Shown: positions 26,547 through 34,763 of the stretch, piece by piece
Position numbering within the stretch: position 1 is the stretch's first letter
Layout of the letters: the number at the start of each line of letters is the position of its first letter
NCBI GenBank assembly: GCA_965277275.1
Contig: CBDICG010000002.1
Location: 3,286,001-3,350,000 of the forward strand
DNA from: HLUCCA09 sp965277275
GTDB taxonomy: Bacteria > Pseudomonadota > Alphaproteobacteria > Rhodobacterales > Rhodobacteraceae
DNA length: 64,000 nucleotides
Reading direction: 5' to 3'
The notes under the pieces: model-generated
Told to the model about the DNA's origin: nothing
What the model saw: the letters and a program-made list of their open reading frames with translations, nothing else
Databases searched by the model: none
Made by a program: the position numbers and the translations under genes

Positions 26547-27160
26547 TCACCACATAAGCCGGGCACGTGGCCTTGGACTGAACCGTCGGTCGAAATCTTC
26601 GCCAAAGCTGTCTCGGTTGTGTTGCCCCCGGTTCACGCCCAACCCGGTGCGGTCTTCCCCACGGCCGGTATTATAGCCGAAGCCAATCGACGTAGACTGT
26701 TCGAACAGGGCGCCGCCTCCATCAGCAAATCCGATCAGCGCAAAGGGAATGAATTGACCGGCGACGCGCCAACGCGCCAAAAGTGCGGCGCCGGACCCTG
26801 CCGCAACCTCCAAAGCCTCCCGCTTGTCCGCGCTCCAGACAGTGAGGGTGATCTCTTCAGTAAACCGGTCGTCCCACGCGCCGTCCCAGTCAGGTTCGAC
26901 ATAGGCAAAAACAACGGCGTGCTCGAAGAATGCGGACGTCGCGCCGCCCGGGTCAGCCGGCTCTCCATCGGCATCCACGGCCCCGGCCAGAACAGGGCCG
27001 TTGGAGCCCAAGCGCAGCCTGCCAGCGACGCCAAAGTCCTGATTGGGTGTAAAGATGGTCGGGTTGGTCGAAGAAACAAAGTTCGAGAATTCGGCCCATG
27101 GATTTCTAAGGGCCTAACATAGGCGTAATCCGTGACATCCGTGATCCCGGCGGCTCTCTT
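26547..27160 (-). pseudogene. Internal fragment of an OprB-type carbohydrate porin
   Basis: Minus-strand reading GITDVTDYAYVRPLEIHG, then (after a frameshift near 27100) PWAEFSNFVSSTNPTIFTPN, RLRLGSNGPVLAGAVDADGE, ADGGGALFEQSTSIGFGYNT and GLGVNRGQHNRDSFGED matches the central beta-strands of OprB-like porins. There is no signal peptide or N-terminus. The 5' side ends exactly where an IS5-type terminal sequence begins, so an insertion cut the gene. The last strands are missing too. Confidence 0.6.
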
Positions 27161-27573
27161 GCGCAAACCCTGTGAGGGGTTCATCTCGTGAATCCAGCGT
27201 GGTGGCCTATGTTCATGGGCAGACCCACCCCTCCAACCCACGAGACCAGGGACAGGCGAGCCTGCAATGAAACGCTCAGGCGCCGGGGCTCGCAGCCAAT
27301 CTGGTTCGGCCCCGAGATGATCTGGGATGCTACACCGAGTGGCAAACGTGGCCAACAGCGATCCTAAAGAGATGCCGCCATCCAAACCTGCCTATCTATG
27401 AAGGTGCTGTTCGGCATGGCGCTCAGGCAGTCGACGGGCTTCGTCGAAAGCCTGTTGCGGCTTGCCGGGCTCGACTGGACGATGCCCGACTCTAGTCCAC
27501 TGTCTCGCCGTCAGAAGACATTGGCCTTCAACATCCCATATCGAGGTTCCGAGAGGCCGTTGCACCTGCTGAT

Positions 27574-27608
27574 CCCCTCTCATGGTTTGCAGGCAAACCT
27601 CTGCCGGG
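27574..27608. repeat. Palindromic mini-element, copy 1 (in IS5-type transposase)
   Basis: Flanks CCCCTCTC and CTGCCGGG enclose an inverted repeat with arms around GGTTTGC and GCAAACC. In translation it adds about 14 residues between HLL and DSTGIKV of the transposase. It is the copy with the most divergent stem, yet its arms still pair. Confidence 0.65.
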
Positions 27609-27746
27609 CAGCGGATAGCACCGGGATCAAAGTCGAGGGCGAAGGCGAAGGCGAATGGCCCGCCCACAAGCATGGCGGCCCCAAGCGACGGGTCTGGCGA
27701 CAGGTCCACAACGGCAGCGCGGATCTCCAACGTTTCTTCGTCGATG

Positions 27747-27780
27747 CCCCTCTCGGCGATTGCGCGCAATCGCCTTCTGG
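27747..27780. repeat. Palindromic mini-element, copy 2
   Basis: Arms GGCGATTGC and GCAATCGCC (27755-27774) surround a 2-base centre, with left flank CCCCTCTC and right flank TTCTGG. It lies next to the inverted segment of the IS5-type remnant; read on the minus strand it encodes LRAIAER just before GIDEETLEIRA. Confidence 0.75.
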
Positions 27781-27840
27781 TCAGCGGAGGTGGGCCTTTC
27801 GCCAAACGCGCCGTTAGGGACCGCCATGCTTGCGTGTGTT

Positions 27841-28295
27841 CCACTCTCCTTCGCCCTTCGTCGCGGTGCTATCTACATGCATGTGAAGGTCCGCTGGACC
27901 CACGATACGGGATGCTCGTTGCCAGCGACTTCTGACGGCGAGACAGCATGCTGAAGTCTGGCACCGACGCGTCAAGGCCAACCAGCCGCAACATGCTGTG
28001 GACGAAGCCGGTCGTCAGTCGCAAGGCCATGCAGAACAGCACCTGCATCGAGAGGCACGTATGCTTGGCGGTATCGCTGTGGATTTGCTGGGGGTCACGC
28101 TTGCACGTCGGCGCGGCATCCCAGCTCATCTCGGGGCCGAACCAGATTGGCTGCGAGCCCCGGCGCCTGAGCGTTTCGCTGCAGGCTAGCCAGTTCTTGG
28201 TCTTGTAGGTGGGGGGTATGTGTCTGCTCATGCATCCTAGTACCACGCTGGATTCACGAGATGAATCCTTCACGCGATTTGTGCAACAGAGCCTA
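27841..28295 (-). pseudogene. IS5-family transposase remnant, minus-strand arm of an inverted pair
   Basis: Minus-strand reading TYKTKNWLACSETLRRRGSQ, PIWFGPEMSWDAAPTCKRD, SMQVLFCMALRLTTGFVHSM and LDASVPDFSMLSRRQK is the same N-terminal half as the plus-strand arm. It ends after about 130 residues. The terminal sequence near 28240-28294 is the inverted match of that near 27157-27210 (shared core TTCATCTCGTGAATCCAGCG), so the two arms make a large inverted repeat with both 3' halves lost. Confidence 0.7.
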
Positions 28296-28299
28296 TGAA

Positions 28300-28516
28300 A
28301 GCGGCCATTCGGGGCTCAGGCTCAATGCCCCACCATGCTGCACCAATCACCAAGGTCAGCAATACGCAGATAGCGGGCTTTGCAAAGTTAGCGCCGTTTC
28401 TCGACAGCGGACCTTAAGGCCACCCGGCAGTGAACTTACGGGTGCTCGACGCGATGAACATGGCTGTCTCACAGCGCAAGCCGAAACGCGTGATCCATCA
28501 TTCCGATCAGGGTTCA
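28300..28516 (+). pseudogene. IS3-family transposase (OrfB) fragment
   Basis: The plus strand reads NLRVLDAMNMAVSQRKPKRV followed by IHHSDQGSHRGGS, the second-Asp region of IS3-type integrase domains (usual HHSDQGSQYTS). It is preceded by weakly matching sequence and ends abruptly where the next IS3-type element begins. It belongs to a different IS from the complete element that follows. Confidence 0.6.
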
Positions 28517-28580
28517 CACAGAGGTGGCTCGGTTGATCTGAACAGGTTTCCGGGGTTTCGTAAGTGGATTTCCGCCATGT

Positions 28581-29411
28581 TTATGCCGCTGCCGCTTGGG
28601 GCGCCGACGGATTGAAGGAAGGCTGATCGGGTGTTTTGCCGTCAAGCGATGAGTGGGGCCTTTGGCTATTGTAAAAGCCCAGGTAGTTCCGGATCGAGGC
28701 GCGGGCCTCGGAGACGCTGGCATAGGCCCGCAGGTAGACCTCTTCGTATTTGATGGTCCGCCAATGGCGCTCGACAAGGACGTTGTCGCGCCAGGCGCCT
28801 TTGCCGTCCATGCTGATCTTGATTTCCTGGCTCGCTAGCACCTTGATGAAGTCGGTCGAGGTAAACTGGCTGCCCTGATCGGCATTGAGTATCTCCGGTT
28901 GGCCGTGCCGAGCCAGCGCCTCCTCGAGGGCCTCAATGCAGACGTCGGACTCCAGCGTGATCGACACACGCCAGGACAAGACCCGGCGGGTGAACCAGTC
29001 CAGAACGGCGGCCAAGTAGATGAAGCCCCCGGCCATTGGAATGTAGGTGATGTCCATTGCCCAAACTTGGTTTGGCCGGGTCACGGCCAGCTTGCGCAGC
29101 AGATAAGGGTAGATCTTGTGCCCCGGTGCCGGTTTCGACGTGTTCGGCTTGCGATAGAGCGCCTCGATTCCCATGCGCTTCATCAGCGTGGCGATGTGCA
29201 ACCACCCAGCCTTGAAGCCGTCCTGGACCAGCAGCCCCCGCAGCATCCGGCTGCCCGCAAACGGGAACTCCATATGAAGCCTGTCGATCCGGTGCATCAG
29301 CTTCAGATCGCCCGCCGGGACCGGGCGCGGCTTGTCGTAGGCGCTGCCCCGGCTGATCCCCAGCACGATCGCCTGGCGGTTAATGCTCAGCTTCGCAGTG
29401 GGATCGATCAT
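28581..29411 (-). CDS. IS3-family transposase OrfB (DDE integrase domain)
   Basis: The 276-residue product begins MIDPTAKLSINRQAIVLGIS and has the rve integrase core: QVWAMDITYIPMAGGFIYLA (first Asp), then LNADQGSQFTS (second Asp), and the catalytic Glu in WRDNVLVERHWRTIKYEEVY. It ends with the family sequence YLGFYNSQRPHSSLDGKTPD. Its ATG overlaps the orfA stop in a short A-rich stretch (AAGAAAATGA), so an OrfAB fusion by frameshifting is likely, as in other IS3 members. It appears intact and may be active. Confidence 0.9.
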   Translation of the reverse strand: MIDPTAKLSINRQAIVLGISRGSAYDKPRPVPAGDLKLMHRIDRLHMEFPFAGSRMLRGLLVQDGFKAGWLHIATLMKRMGIEALYRKPNTSKPAPGHKIYPYLLRKLAVTRPNQVWAMDITYIPMAGGFIYLAAVLDWFTRRVLSWRVSITLESDVCIEALEEALARHGQPEILNADQGSQFTSTDFIKVLASQEIKISMDGKGAWRDNVLVERHWRTIKYEEVYLRAYASVSEARASIRNYLGFYNSQRPHSSLDGKTPDQPSFNPSAPQAAAA

Positions 29412-29719
29412 TTTCTTGCGCTCGGCAGCAGACCCGCCTTGCCGAGCGCGCCGGACAAAAAACCGTTCTCCAGCGTCAGCTCCCCGATCTTGGCATGCAG
29501 GGACTTCACGTCGATCACCGGCTCCGATACCGTCCTCAGGCCATCGCCGAACACCCCGGTCGCGCCCTCAAGTAGCTGATCACGCCACTGCTTGATTTGG
29601 TTCGGGTGGACGTCGAAATCCTGCGCCAGCTCGATCAGGGTCCGCTCGCCCTTGATCGCGGCCAAAGCTACTTTCGCCTTGAATGCCAGGCTGAGGTTCC
29701 GGCGCGGTCGTCTTGCCAT
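29408..29719 (-). CDS. IS3-family transposase OrfA (helix-turn-helix)
   Basis: The 103-residue product MARRPRRNLSLAFKAKVALA contains the helix-turn-helix region LAQDFDVHPNQIKQWRDQLL and a C-terminal leucine-rich segment KIGELTLENGFLSGAL used for multimerisation. It is the upstream partner of OrfB with a 4-base overlap. Length is normal for the family. Confidence 0.9.
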   Translation of the reverse strand: MARRPRRNLSLAFKAKVALAAIKGERTLIELAQDFDVHPNQIKQWRDQLLEGATGVFGDGLRTVSEPVIDVKSLHAKIGELTLENGFLSGALGKAGLLPSARK

Positions 29720-29963
29720 GGTCTTCTCCTCGCTTGCAGCATCATGCTGCTGTTGCGCGGAAAATCCACTTGTCCCCGCTGTTCAGATTTCCGGAACCAA
29801 CTCTTCGCAGGGCGTGAGGCCGCTGAGGGTCTTTAGCCGGCGGGCGAAGTTGCAGGCATCGAGGAAGTCCGCGAGGTGGCCGCGAAGCTGGTCGTACCTG
29901 TCGTAGTGGTAGCGCTTGACGGTCGCGTCCTTGATTGTCCGGTTCATGCGCTCGACCCGTTCC

Positions 29964-29996
29964 CCGGCAGGCGATTGCCTGCAATCGCCGAGAGGA
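29964..29996. repeat. Palindromic mini-element, copy 3
   Basis: Arms GGCGATTGC and GCAATCGCC (29970-29989), flanked by CCGGCA on the left and GAGAGG on the right, so it lies in the opposite orientation to copies 1 and 2. It interrupts the transposase between HPWTNG and VERMNR without breaking the frame. Confidence 0.8.
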
Positions 29997-30129
29997 GGGC
30001 CGTTGGTCCACGGGTGATTGGGTTTGGTCAGCCGATGCTCGATGACGTTGGCCTCACAGATCATGTCGAACCGCATCGGCCGCGAGTTGATGGTGTTCCG
30101 GTTGCGCGGTTGCTCCGCGAACTGGATGC

Positions 30130-30170
30130 CCCCTCTCGGCAATTTTGGCTTTTCCAAATCGCCTGCCGGG
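30130..30170. repeat. Palindromic mini-element, copy 4 (longer stem variant)
   Basis: Flanks CCCTCTCGGC and GCCTGCCGGG are kept, while the stem is a different, longer one: AATTTTGG pairs imperfectly with CCAAAT around CTTTT. It is inserted in frame between LTDN and GIQFAEQP, adding about 15 residues. Confidence 0.7.
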
Positions 30171-30354
30171 CAACGGTTGTCCGTCAGGATCGTGTGGATA
30201 CGGTCCGGCACGGCCTCCAGTAGCAATTTCAGGAACTCCCAGGCCGTCTTTCTGTCCGCCTTCTCCATCAGCTGAGCCACCGCGAACTTGCTGGTTGGGT
30301 CAATGGCCACAAAGAGATAGAGCTTGCCCTCAGCCGTCCGCAGCTCGGCGATGT

Positions 30355-30388
30355 CCCTCTCGGCGATTGCCTCGCAATCGCCTGCCGG
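30355..30388. repeat. Palindromic mini-element, copy 5 (at a deletion junction)
   Basis: Arms GGCGATTGC and GCAATCGCC (30362-30382) around CTC, with flanks CCCTCT and CTGCCGG. On the minus strand it sits just before DIAELRT, exactly where about 120 transposase residues are missing. Confidence 0.8.
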
Positions 30389-30425
30389 CCAGCGGATCGC
30401 TGTATTGCTGCGCGGACGGCGTGCG

Positions 30426-30458
30426 CCCCTCTTGGCGAATGCGTGCATTCGCCTGCCA
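30426..30458. repeat. Palindromic mini-element, copy 6 (covarying stem)
   Basis: Arms GGCGAATGC and GCATTCGCC (30434-30453): the T-to-A change in one arm is matched by A-to-T in the other. Flanks are CCCCTCTT and CTGCCAG. It lies within the first 12 codons of the IS481-type transposase. Confidence 0.8.
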
Positions 30459-30593
30459 GTCAACGGGTTCGTGGCGCTCCCGTGACGTACTTGTTCCATA
30501 GTGCATCCTTCCATTCCAACGAATAGATCGCACCATCAAAACCTGGGATCAAACACCTAGCTTCTGCTAGGTTTGGCAAAAAAGGGAAAGTGA

Positions 30594-31406
30594 ATGTCAG
30601 AAGCCAACACGTTTCATTTTGTCGGTCAAAGCGGCAGAGGTTTATGAGAGGCAAAGAGTGCCTGCGATTTTTGCCCCAATGGCTGAAGCAACGCTCGATG
30701 CAATCAATCTGGCCCCCAGCCAAAACGTGCTCGACATCGCCTGTGGTACTGGTGTTTTGGCCCGCTCTTTTGGAGCCAGGACGCCGAAGCCCTGTCACAT
30801 CATCGGGTGCAACTTGAACGGTGCGATGATCGAAGTCGCCCGCGCGAACGAACTGAAAGACCAGCATAGCTACGAATGGCACACGGCGTCGGCAACCGAG
30901 ATGCAAATCGACAACAAATTTATTGATCTGACGTTCTGCCAAAATGGCCTGAATTCTTTCCAGACAAGCTCGCATCTCTTAACGAGATGAGGAGGGTTTC
31001 GAAGCCCGGAGGGCAAGCAGTAGTCACGGCGTGGAGAGCGGATCCTCGTTTCTTTGATGTCGTCGCGGAGGCCCTGCGTCGTCACCTCGACGAAACCGCC
31101 GCCTGGAAAGCGGTGAAGCTATTTGCCTGGACGGATGTGTCAGAGATTCTGTGCTTGTTCGCTGATGCCAGCTTGGTTTGCAGCGCTCCTGTTGCGCTTC
31201 CAGTTGCCCGAACGCTGCCAGCGGACTTCAAGATCATGCGTGACGAGCTTCTATCGACGCCAAACGAAGAGGCGCTCCGTGAGGCCGGTGAAGCCGTCAT
31301 CGAAGTCATCGTGAACGAGATCTTGGACGGCGTCGCCCAGTATCAAACCGGCGATGTTCTTGTGATGCCGCAAGAGGCAAACCTATTTGTAGCTGTCGCT
31401 GAGTAG
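30594..31406 (+). pseudogene. Frameshifted class I SAM-dependent methyltransferase
   Basis: The ATG at 30594 opens MSEANTFHFVGQS. A frameshift near 30630 leads to AAEVYERQRVPAIFAPMAEA, then the SAM-binding motif VLDIACGTGVLARSF. A second frameshift near 30955 (FFPDKLASLNEMRRVSKPGG read across frames) leads to the C-terminal part ending FVAVAE at 31406. Both changes are single-base and the protein is otherwise well preserved, so inactivation looks recent. The sequence resembles the UbiE/ArsM-like methyltransferases; the substrate is unknown. Confidence 0.75.
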
Positions 31407-31566
31407 ACTTGTCACAGGGCGCAACCGGACGGTTGGATAGGCCAAAACCCGTACGTCTCTGTCACCGGCAAATAACCACATGGTGTGATTGCGGCGGCCG
31501 CTCTCCGGTGGCGAACGAGGTCCGGTATGCTGGCCTCATGGATATCAGCCGTGAGGAGAACGACCT
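31407..31566 (+). other. Non-coding 5' region of the IS110-type element, possible bridge RNA source
   Basis: There are 160 bases without a gene directly before the IS110-type transposase. Elements of this family encode a structured bridge RNA in a non-coding end that specifies donor and target sites. Short hairpins can be drawn here but no fold was computed. The other flank (32608 onward) is the alternative location, depending on subgroup. Confidence 0.35.
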
Positions 31567-32607
31567 ATGGAACATTATGCCGGTTTGGATGTGTCACTCA
31601 AAGAGATTTCGGTCTGCGTAGTGGACGGGGATGGCACGACCGTCGCGCGCGGGGCTTGCCCTGCCGATCCCGAGGGTGTGGCGGGCTGGTTGCGCGTGCG
31701 GTCTCTGACACCGCGCCGGATCGTGCATGAAAGTGGAATGCTCTCGATCTGGCTGCAACGCGGACTCGCGGGGCTTGGTCTTCCAGCCACCTGCATCGAT
31801 GCGCGCAAAGCGCACAAGGCCTTGTCGGCGCGGCTCAACAAGTCCGACGCCGCTGATGCTGAAGGACTGGCGCAACTTGCACGCACAGGCTGGTTCACGC
31901 CGGTTCACATCCGCAGCGAAGACGCGGATCGCCTGCGCAGCCTCGTGGGTGCGCGAGAACGGCTGATCCGTTTGCGCAGGGATCTGGAGGGGCACGTTCG
32001 AGGGGTCCTGAAGACCTTCGGTATTCGCATGACCGGAATTGGTCAGGGCCGCCAACGTCAAGGGTTCCGCGATCAACTGGCGGCGGCGGGCGAAACTGAC
32101 CCGGTGTTGCACGTCATTGCCGATGGCTTCATCGCCACCCATGCAACGCTTTGCCAGGCCGCGGATGAGCTCGACAAGGCGGTGAAGAGAAAAGCCAAAG
32201 CTCATCCGGTGGCACGCCGTCTGATGACGATCCCCGGTGTTGGCCCGGTCAACGCGCTCAGCTTCATCGCGCTGGTCGATGATCCGAGCCGGTTCAGCCG
32301 GACGTCGGATATTGGCGCTTTTCTGGGGCTCACGCCAAAGCGGCACCAATCCGGTGAGGTGGACTGGTCCGGGCGCGTTTCAAAATGCGGGGATGGCGCG
32401 ATGCGAGGCCTGTTGTTCGAGGCGGCGTCTTGCCTGCTCCGCCAAGTGAAACGGTTCTCGGCCCTGAAAAGCTGGGCGGTGCGCCTGGCCGGGCGGCGCG
32501 GGTTCCGGAAGGCAGCCGTCGCCACCGCGCGCAAGATCGCCGTCCTGATGCTGACGCTCTGGAAAAACGAAACCGACTATCAATGGACCAAGGAGGCCAC
32601 TGCCTGA
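31567..32607 (+). CDS. IS110-family transposase (DEDD RuvC-like and Tnp20 domains)
   Basis: This is a complete 346-residue recombinase. The RuvC-like N-terminal domain contains GLDVSLKEISVCVVDGDG (first Asp) and the acidic cluster LNKSDAADAEGLAQLAR. The C-terminal Tnp20 domain contains the helix-hairpin-helix MTIPGVGPVNALSFIA, LGLTPKRHQSGEVDWSG and a conserved Ser region. There are no frameshifts. It follows the broken methyltransferase gene and precedes a non-coding stretch, and it could be active. Confidence 0.92.
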   Translation: MEHYAGLDVSLKEISVCVVDGDGTTVARGACPADPEGVAGWLRVRSLTPRRIVHESGMLSIWLQRGLAGLGLPATCIDARKAHKALSARLNKSDAADAEGLAQLARTGWFTPVHIRSEDADRLRSLVGARERLIRLRRDLEGHVRGVLKTFGIRMTGIGQGRQRQGFRDQLAAAGETDPVLHVIADGFIATHATLCQAADELDKAVKRKAKAHPVARRLMTIPGVGPVNALSFIALVDDPSRFSRTSDIGAFLGLTPKRHQSGEVDWSGRVSKCGDGAMRGLLFEAASCLLRQVKRFSALKSWAVRLAGRRGFRKAAVATARKIAVLMLTLWKNETDYQWTKEATA

Positions 32608-33125
32608 TCTGAGTTTCCGCCGCTGGATAGGCGGGAAGCGAAGTCCCGACGGGACGGAGGTAGATCGATCTCGTAAAAACGGTTGGGACGCGGCACTTGC
32701 TGATGAACCCGCAAACGACATTGGAGACGACCCACCACCGAACACCATCATGAGGCGCACCGCGCGACCTCGTAGAGAACCATGACCCCGGACGGACAGA
32801 TCGCAATCCCGCTTGACACAGCCGCAATCAGAGAACCGTTTTGGGTCGGACCTTGATAGCTGCCATTGGCGCAGCCGCAGCGAAAGCTCACTAGGTCCGC
32901 AGAGCCGTCATCGACCCCCTCGAACTTCTGCATCGACTATCGACGTCCGCATCGGGGAAGCTGCACTGTAGCGACAATTGCCGCTACGGACGGCGGCTTT
33001 GGGTCGTTGGCGGCGCGACGCCGCATGGTGCAAATTTGAAGGGCGGCGTGGTCCGCACGGTTGATCCGGGTGTTCATCCGCCATTGTGAGCATTGTCACT
33101 CGTTCGCGGCGTCGGCCATGTTCCT
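32608..33125. other. No gene recognised downstream of the IS110-type transposase
   Basis: The first 80 to 100 bases may belong to the right end of the IS110-type element. The rest, up to the end of the MFS gene, has no recognisable coding sequence. Confidence 0.35.
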
Positions 33126-34757
33126 TCACTCACTCGAGGTGCTTGCCCGCGGTCCGGGCGTCGTGCGCAGTTCGGCGATGGAGTGTCGTTCGATCATGCG
33201 GTGGACGCGGATCGGGTGGGGGCCGCGGTGGAGGGCGCGCAGGTTCTCGAAGTTGTCGATGTCTTCCTCCGTCCGGCGTTCGTGGTGGCGGATATACTCG
33301 ACCCAGGTCGGGACGTGGTAGCTCTCGGTCCAAACGTCGGGGAACTCCATATCGCGCAGCAGTGTCCACTGGCCGGCGCCGTCGCGGATGCGGATCCGCC
33401 GACGCTCGGCCATCAGCGTGAGGAAGCGTGGAACGTCGGCCTCGTCGATGGTGAAGTCCACCATCACCATAACCGGTCCGCTGCGCGGTTGGATGTCGAG
33501 TAGGAGCGTCGGCTCGACGAACCTGTTGGCCGGGTCGAGACGCATCTCGGCGCTGTCGGGCAGGGGCGAAAGAAGGCCAATACCGAGCCCGAGCCCCATC
33601 GCGACTCCCGCGCCGGCAAGGGCGACCGACATGCTGCTGCCCTCGGCCAGCGCGCCCCAGATCCAGCTGCCCGCAGCCATACCGCCGAATGTGCCGGTCT
33701 GGTAGAGCGCCAGAACGCGCCCGACGACCCAGCGGGGCGTCGAGAGCTGGATCGTGGTGTTCAGCAGAGAGAGTGCTACGACCCAGCAAGATCCGGCAAG
33801 GAACAGCACGGCCCCCGCGACGACCACTGGAGGGGCAAGCGCCAACGCCAGGTAGCAGATCGCATAGCCTGCGAACGCGATGCGGATGATCGCTTCGTTC
33901 TCGAACCGCGCCCGCAGGCGCCTGCTTGCCAGCGCGCCGACAACGGCGCCGACGCCGAAGGCGCCAAGCAGGGTGCCATAGGTGAGTGATGTGCCGCCAA
34001 GTTGGTCGCGGACGATCACCGGCAGCAGCGCCTGAAGGCCAATCGCCGAGATCCCGAAGAGAAACGCGCGTATGATCGTGCGGACCAGATTGGGCGACAT
34101 CGCGACATAGCGCAGCCCGGCGGCGAAGGCGCTTCCGAATTGCTCACGCGGCAGTCGGCTGGCCTTTGGCTTGGGCTTCCATGCGAAGAGGGCGGCGATA
34201 ATGGCAACGTAGCTTGCCGCGTTCACGGCGAAGGCGGCCGCAGCGCCGAAGGCCGCGACGATGGCACCGCCCGCTGCGGGGCCCACGCTGCGCATCATGT
34301 TGAAGCCCATCGAGTTCACCGAGACGGCAGCCGGAAGCTCCTCCTTGCTGACAAGGTCGCCGACCGTCGCCTGCCATGAGGGGTTGTTGAGCGCCGTCCC
34401 GCAGCCGATCAGGAAGGTGAACGACAGCAGCAGCCAGGGCGTCAGCCACCCCTCGTAGGCAAGAAAGGCGAGGCCGATGGACGCCACGCACATGAAAGCC
34501 TGCGCCCAGAGCATGATCTTGCGGCGGTCGAAATTGTCGGCGAAGACGCCTGCGATCAACGAGAAGATCATGATCGGCAGCGTGACCGAAGACTGAACGA
34601 GCGCGACCATGCTTTCAGAAGAGGTCAGCGAGGTCATAAGCCAGGCTGCACCGATGGCTTGGACGATACCGCCGAAATTCGAACCGAGCGTCGCGAACCA
34701 CAGGTTTCGGAACGCGGGGTTCTGGAAGACGGCGAGGGTGGAGGTGGTCTCCGCCAT
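33126..34757 (-). CDS. MFS transporter of the MFS_3/EntS-like group with C-terminal cytoplasmic domain
   Basis: The 543-residue product has twelve predicted helices. It begins FQNPAFRNLWFATLGSNFGG, carries the loop motif GVFADNFDRRKIMLWAQAFM between helices 2 and 3, and continues SWQATVGDLVSKEELPAAVS typical of the EntS-like exporters (PF05977). After residue 405 a soluble region of about 135 residues follows, MVMVDFTIDEADVPRFLTLM and HERRTEEDIDNFENLRALHRG, found in a subset of this family. It lies 6 bases after the SDR gene, so they form an operon. The exported compound is unknown. Confidence 0.88.
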   Translation of the reverse strand: MAETTSTLAVFQNPAFRNLWFATLGSNFGGIVQAIGAAWLMTSLTSSESMVALVQSSVTLPIMIFSLIAGVFADNFDRRKIMLWAQAFMCVASIGLAFLAYEGWLTPWLLLSFTFLIGCGTALNNPSWQATVGDLVSKEELPAAVSVNSMGFNMMRSVGPAAGGAIVAAFGAAAAFAVNAASYVAIIAALFAWKPKPKASRLPREQFGSAFAAGLRYVAMSPNLVRTIIRAFLFGISAIGLQALLPVIVRDQLGGTSLTYGTLLGAFGVGAVVGALASRRLRARFENEAIIRIAFAGYAICYLALALAPPVVVAGAVLFLAGSCWVVALSLLNTTIQLSTPRWVVGRVLALYQTGTFGGMAAGSWIWGALAEGSSMSVALAGAGVAMGLGLGIGLLSPLPDSAEMRLDPANRFVEPTLLLDIQPRSGPVMVMVDFTIDEADVPRFLTLMAERRRIRIRDGAGQWTLLRDMEFPDVWTESYHVPTWVEYIRHHERRTEEDIDNFENLRALHRGPHPIRVHRMIERHSIAELRTTPGPRASTSSE

Positions 34758-34763
34758 GCCCCG

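Larger units (their letters stand above)
27161..27840 (+). pseudogene. IS5-family transposase remnant, plus-strand arm of an inverted pair
   Basis: Reading from 27250: CNETLRRRGSQPIWFGPEM, MKVLFGMALRQSTGFVESLL, GLDWTMPDSSPLSRRQK and DSTGIKVEGEGEGEW, which is the N-terminal half of an IS5-type transposase. It contains two copies of a small palindromic element (27574-27608 and 27747-27780). From about 27690 the sequence GIDEETLEIRA that should follow is found on the opposite strand, a local inversion. The C-terminal half is missing. Confidence 0.7.
28534..29789 (-). mobile_element. IS3-family insertion sequence with OrfA and OrfB
   Basis: The ends share an imperfect inverted repeat. The left end runs TGATCTGAACAG..AAGTGGATTTCCGCC, and the right end, read inwards, runs ATCTGAACAG..AAGTGGATTTTCCGC. 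It carries two overlapping genes typical of the family. It has inserted into the 3' end of the neighbouring IS481-type transposase gene (whose conserved GLTPYE tail is cut). A target duplication cannot be defined because both flanks are other IS fragments. Confidence 0.8.
29783..30520 (-). pseudogene. IS481-type transposase, deleted and carrying four palindromic mini-elements
   Basis: The minus-strand frame (243 residues) reads MEQVRHGSAT at the start, then DIAELRTAEGKLYLFVAIDP, RIHTILTDN..GIQFAEQPRN, EHRLTKPNHPWTNG..VERMNRTIKDATVKRYHYD and RRLKTLSGLTP. This matches IS481-family transposases of about 320 residues. Roughly 120 residues after the N-terminus are missing. The extra in-frame peptides (for example PAGDCEAIAER and PPLGDCRQSPAGE) are the translated mini-elements. 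The last 25 or so residues are cut by the IS3-type insertion. Confidence 0.8.

Noticed and set aside
30555..30572. Hairpin ACCTAGC-TTCT-GCTAGGT before the methyltransferase remnant as a terminator
   Set aside because: The stem is perfect but no T-run follows on either strand; it could be part of an IS end.
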